Positions 63,274 to 64,000 of a stretch of 64,000 nucleotides of DNA are shown here, one piece after another. How positions within the stretch are numbered: position 1 is the stretch's first letter; each line of letters begins with the position of its first letter. The position numbers were made by a program, and so were the translations under genes. The stretch is from positions 1-64,000 of the forward strand of contig JAXGIS010000007.1 in the NCBI GenBank assembly GCA_040770645.1, given 5' to 3'. Under the pieces are notes generated by a model. The model was given only the letters and a program-made list of their open reading frames with translations. It did no database searches and had not been told where the DNA came from. The stretch is from JAAYZX01 sp040770645. GTDB lineage: Bacteria; Actinomycetota; Thermoleophilia; RBG-16-64-13.

Positions 63274-64000
63274 ATGACGGGTAGGGCGGGAGGAGCAAGA
63301 CGGCACACAACCCCCAGTCGCCGAGAGGCGGTCACATGCGCACTAGGCTCGGCGCACCGTCAGGCGGCTGCGCTGTCGGCGCTCATGGTTCTGGTTCTCG
63401 CTCTGGTCCTGTTGCTGCTCACCGTTCCGGCCCGCGCCTTAACAGTCACGGACTGGATCTTGACCGACAGGCCCGTCGGTAGTGATCACGCCCTCGAGGG
63501 CCAGGGGACAACAGGCGACCAATCCCTTGCGGGCCGCCTCATCGTCTGCTGCGAGACCATGGATGATCTACGACGAATCGAGGTCCTCGCAAATGAACTC
63601 GGCGTGGTGGTGAAGGCCACCCTGCCGCAACTGAAGGCCGCACTGCTCAGCCCCACCGTTCCCGCCCAGGATCACGTGGGCAACGTCCTTCCCGAACACC
63701 TGACTGATGCTCTGCTCGCTCCGGCTCCGGTCGCCTCCAAAGTGGCCGCTCAGCTTCGAGGGTCCCGGGCATCGTGTCCGTGGAGACAGAGGCACTGCGG
63801 AGCACCAACCGTATTCCCAACGACCCGGACTTCCCTTGCAGTGGTGGACTCATGCCGTTGGATTGCCCACCGCATGGGATGTCTCTACGGGTTCCGCGTC
63901 TGTGACCGTGGCCGTGCTGGATACCGGGCTGGCAGACCTCCCCGATTTTGCCGGGCGCGTGGTCAGCCCGTATAGCGCCCGCTACAACAGCACGCAGTAC
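63274..64000 (+). CDS. Secreted subtilisin-like (S8) serine protease, N-terminal part, frameshifted
   Basis: ATG 63274 has GGAGGAA upstream. A signal peptide (ALSALMVLVLALVLLLLTVP, then ARA) is followed by a pro-region. The frame changes near 63760 and 63830, and a third frame gives NRIPNDPDFP, WTHAVGLPTAWDVSTGSASV and TVAVLDTGLADLPDFAGR, with the catalytic Asp in AVLDTG. His and Ser lie beyond the window. Family members act outside the cell. Being secreted, it is unlikely to belong to the CRISPR genes next to it. Truncated by the window end. Confidence 0.8.

Noticed and set aside
1..64000. Transposons, integrases, prophage, tRNA or rRNA genes
   Set aside because: None could be recognised on either strand.
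63274..64000. Subtilase as a CRISPR-activated protease
   Set aside because: It has a signal peptide and is therefore extracellular, and it lies 150 bp after the CARF gene with its own ribosome site.

Overview
The window is 64 kb of high-GC bacterial DNA, most likely from an anaerobic or facultative, single-membrane bacterium of the Actinomycetota type, probably an environmental or metagenomic genome. This rests on SLH (S-layer homology) surface proteins, an SLH-linked L,D-transpeptidase, an MmpL-type RND protein, an ECF transporter, ADP-forming acyl-CoA synthetase, 2-oxoacid:ferredoxin oxidoreductase, BadF/HgdC-type activases and a type III CRISPR accessory island. No rRNA, tRNA, transposase or CRISPR array was seen. 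The exact lineage cannot be fixed from the sequence.

About twenty otherwise recognisable genes carry one or more frameshifts, often in runs of G or C or next to GC-rich inverted repeats. Many have recognisable family sequence continuing in the next frame, so base-level sequence errors are at least as likely as real gene decay. The worst stretch (about 21.6-24.9 kb) also holds a 1.09 kb tandem duplication inside pntB that looks like an unmerged contig overlap. Spans given for frameshifted genes cover the whole recoverable gene.

Layout. 0-7.6 kb: FAD oxidoreductase, hydantoinase, four-part 2-oxoacid:ferredoxin oxidoreductase (gamma, GltD/ferredoxin fusion, alpha, beta) and an Asp/Glu (hydantoin) racemase. 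7.7-20.3 kb: KdpDE-like two-component system, ADP-forming acyl-CoA synthetase, SLH-L,D-transpeptidase, RlmKL, UbiB/AarF kinase, CDGSH protein, TauE/DUF1634 pair. 20.3-25.3 kb: NAD(P) transhydrogenase genes and an Rrf2 regulator. 25.4-29 kb: small membrane protein, DUF2283-like protein, PadR/flavoprotein pair, SDR, CobO. 29.1-38.9 kb: an operon under a cobalamin riboswitch. 39-46.8 kb: OFA-family MFS carrier, beta-carbonic anhydrase, acetate transporter, two-gene acyl-CoA dehydratase/activase system. 46.9-53.1 kb: MmpL protein, PiT phosphate transporter with DUF47 partner, NifU-like protein, thiolase. 53.3-58.6 kb: 3-methyladenine glycosylase, B12-binding radical SAM protein, AlkD-like protein, YchF-like GTPase. 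59.3-63.1 kb: Cas6, CARF-HEPN ribonuclease, a small acidic protein, APE2256-type CARF protein. 63.3 kb to the end: a secreted subtilase.

The most interesting system is the riboswitch operon. It encodes DUF4430 (transcobalamin C-terminal-like) domains on an SLH protein and on a lipoprotein, a complete ECF transporter (T, fused A1A2, S), a membrane-anchored alpha/alpha-toroid protein resembling the other half of transcobalamin/intrinsic factor, and an ExbB/TolQ-like proton channel with a DUF2149 partner. Together these suggest a split, surface-displayed, transcobalamin-like corrinoid capture machine feeding an ECF importer, possibly with a proton-motive-force-coupled module. The cofactor would serve B12-dependent enzymes such as the radical SAM protein at 54.4-56.2 kb, and CobO adenosylates corrinoids.
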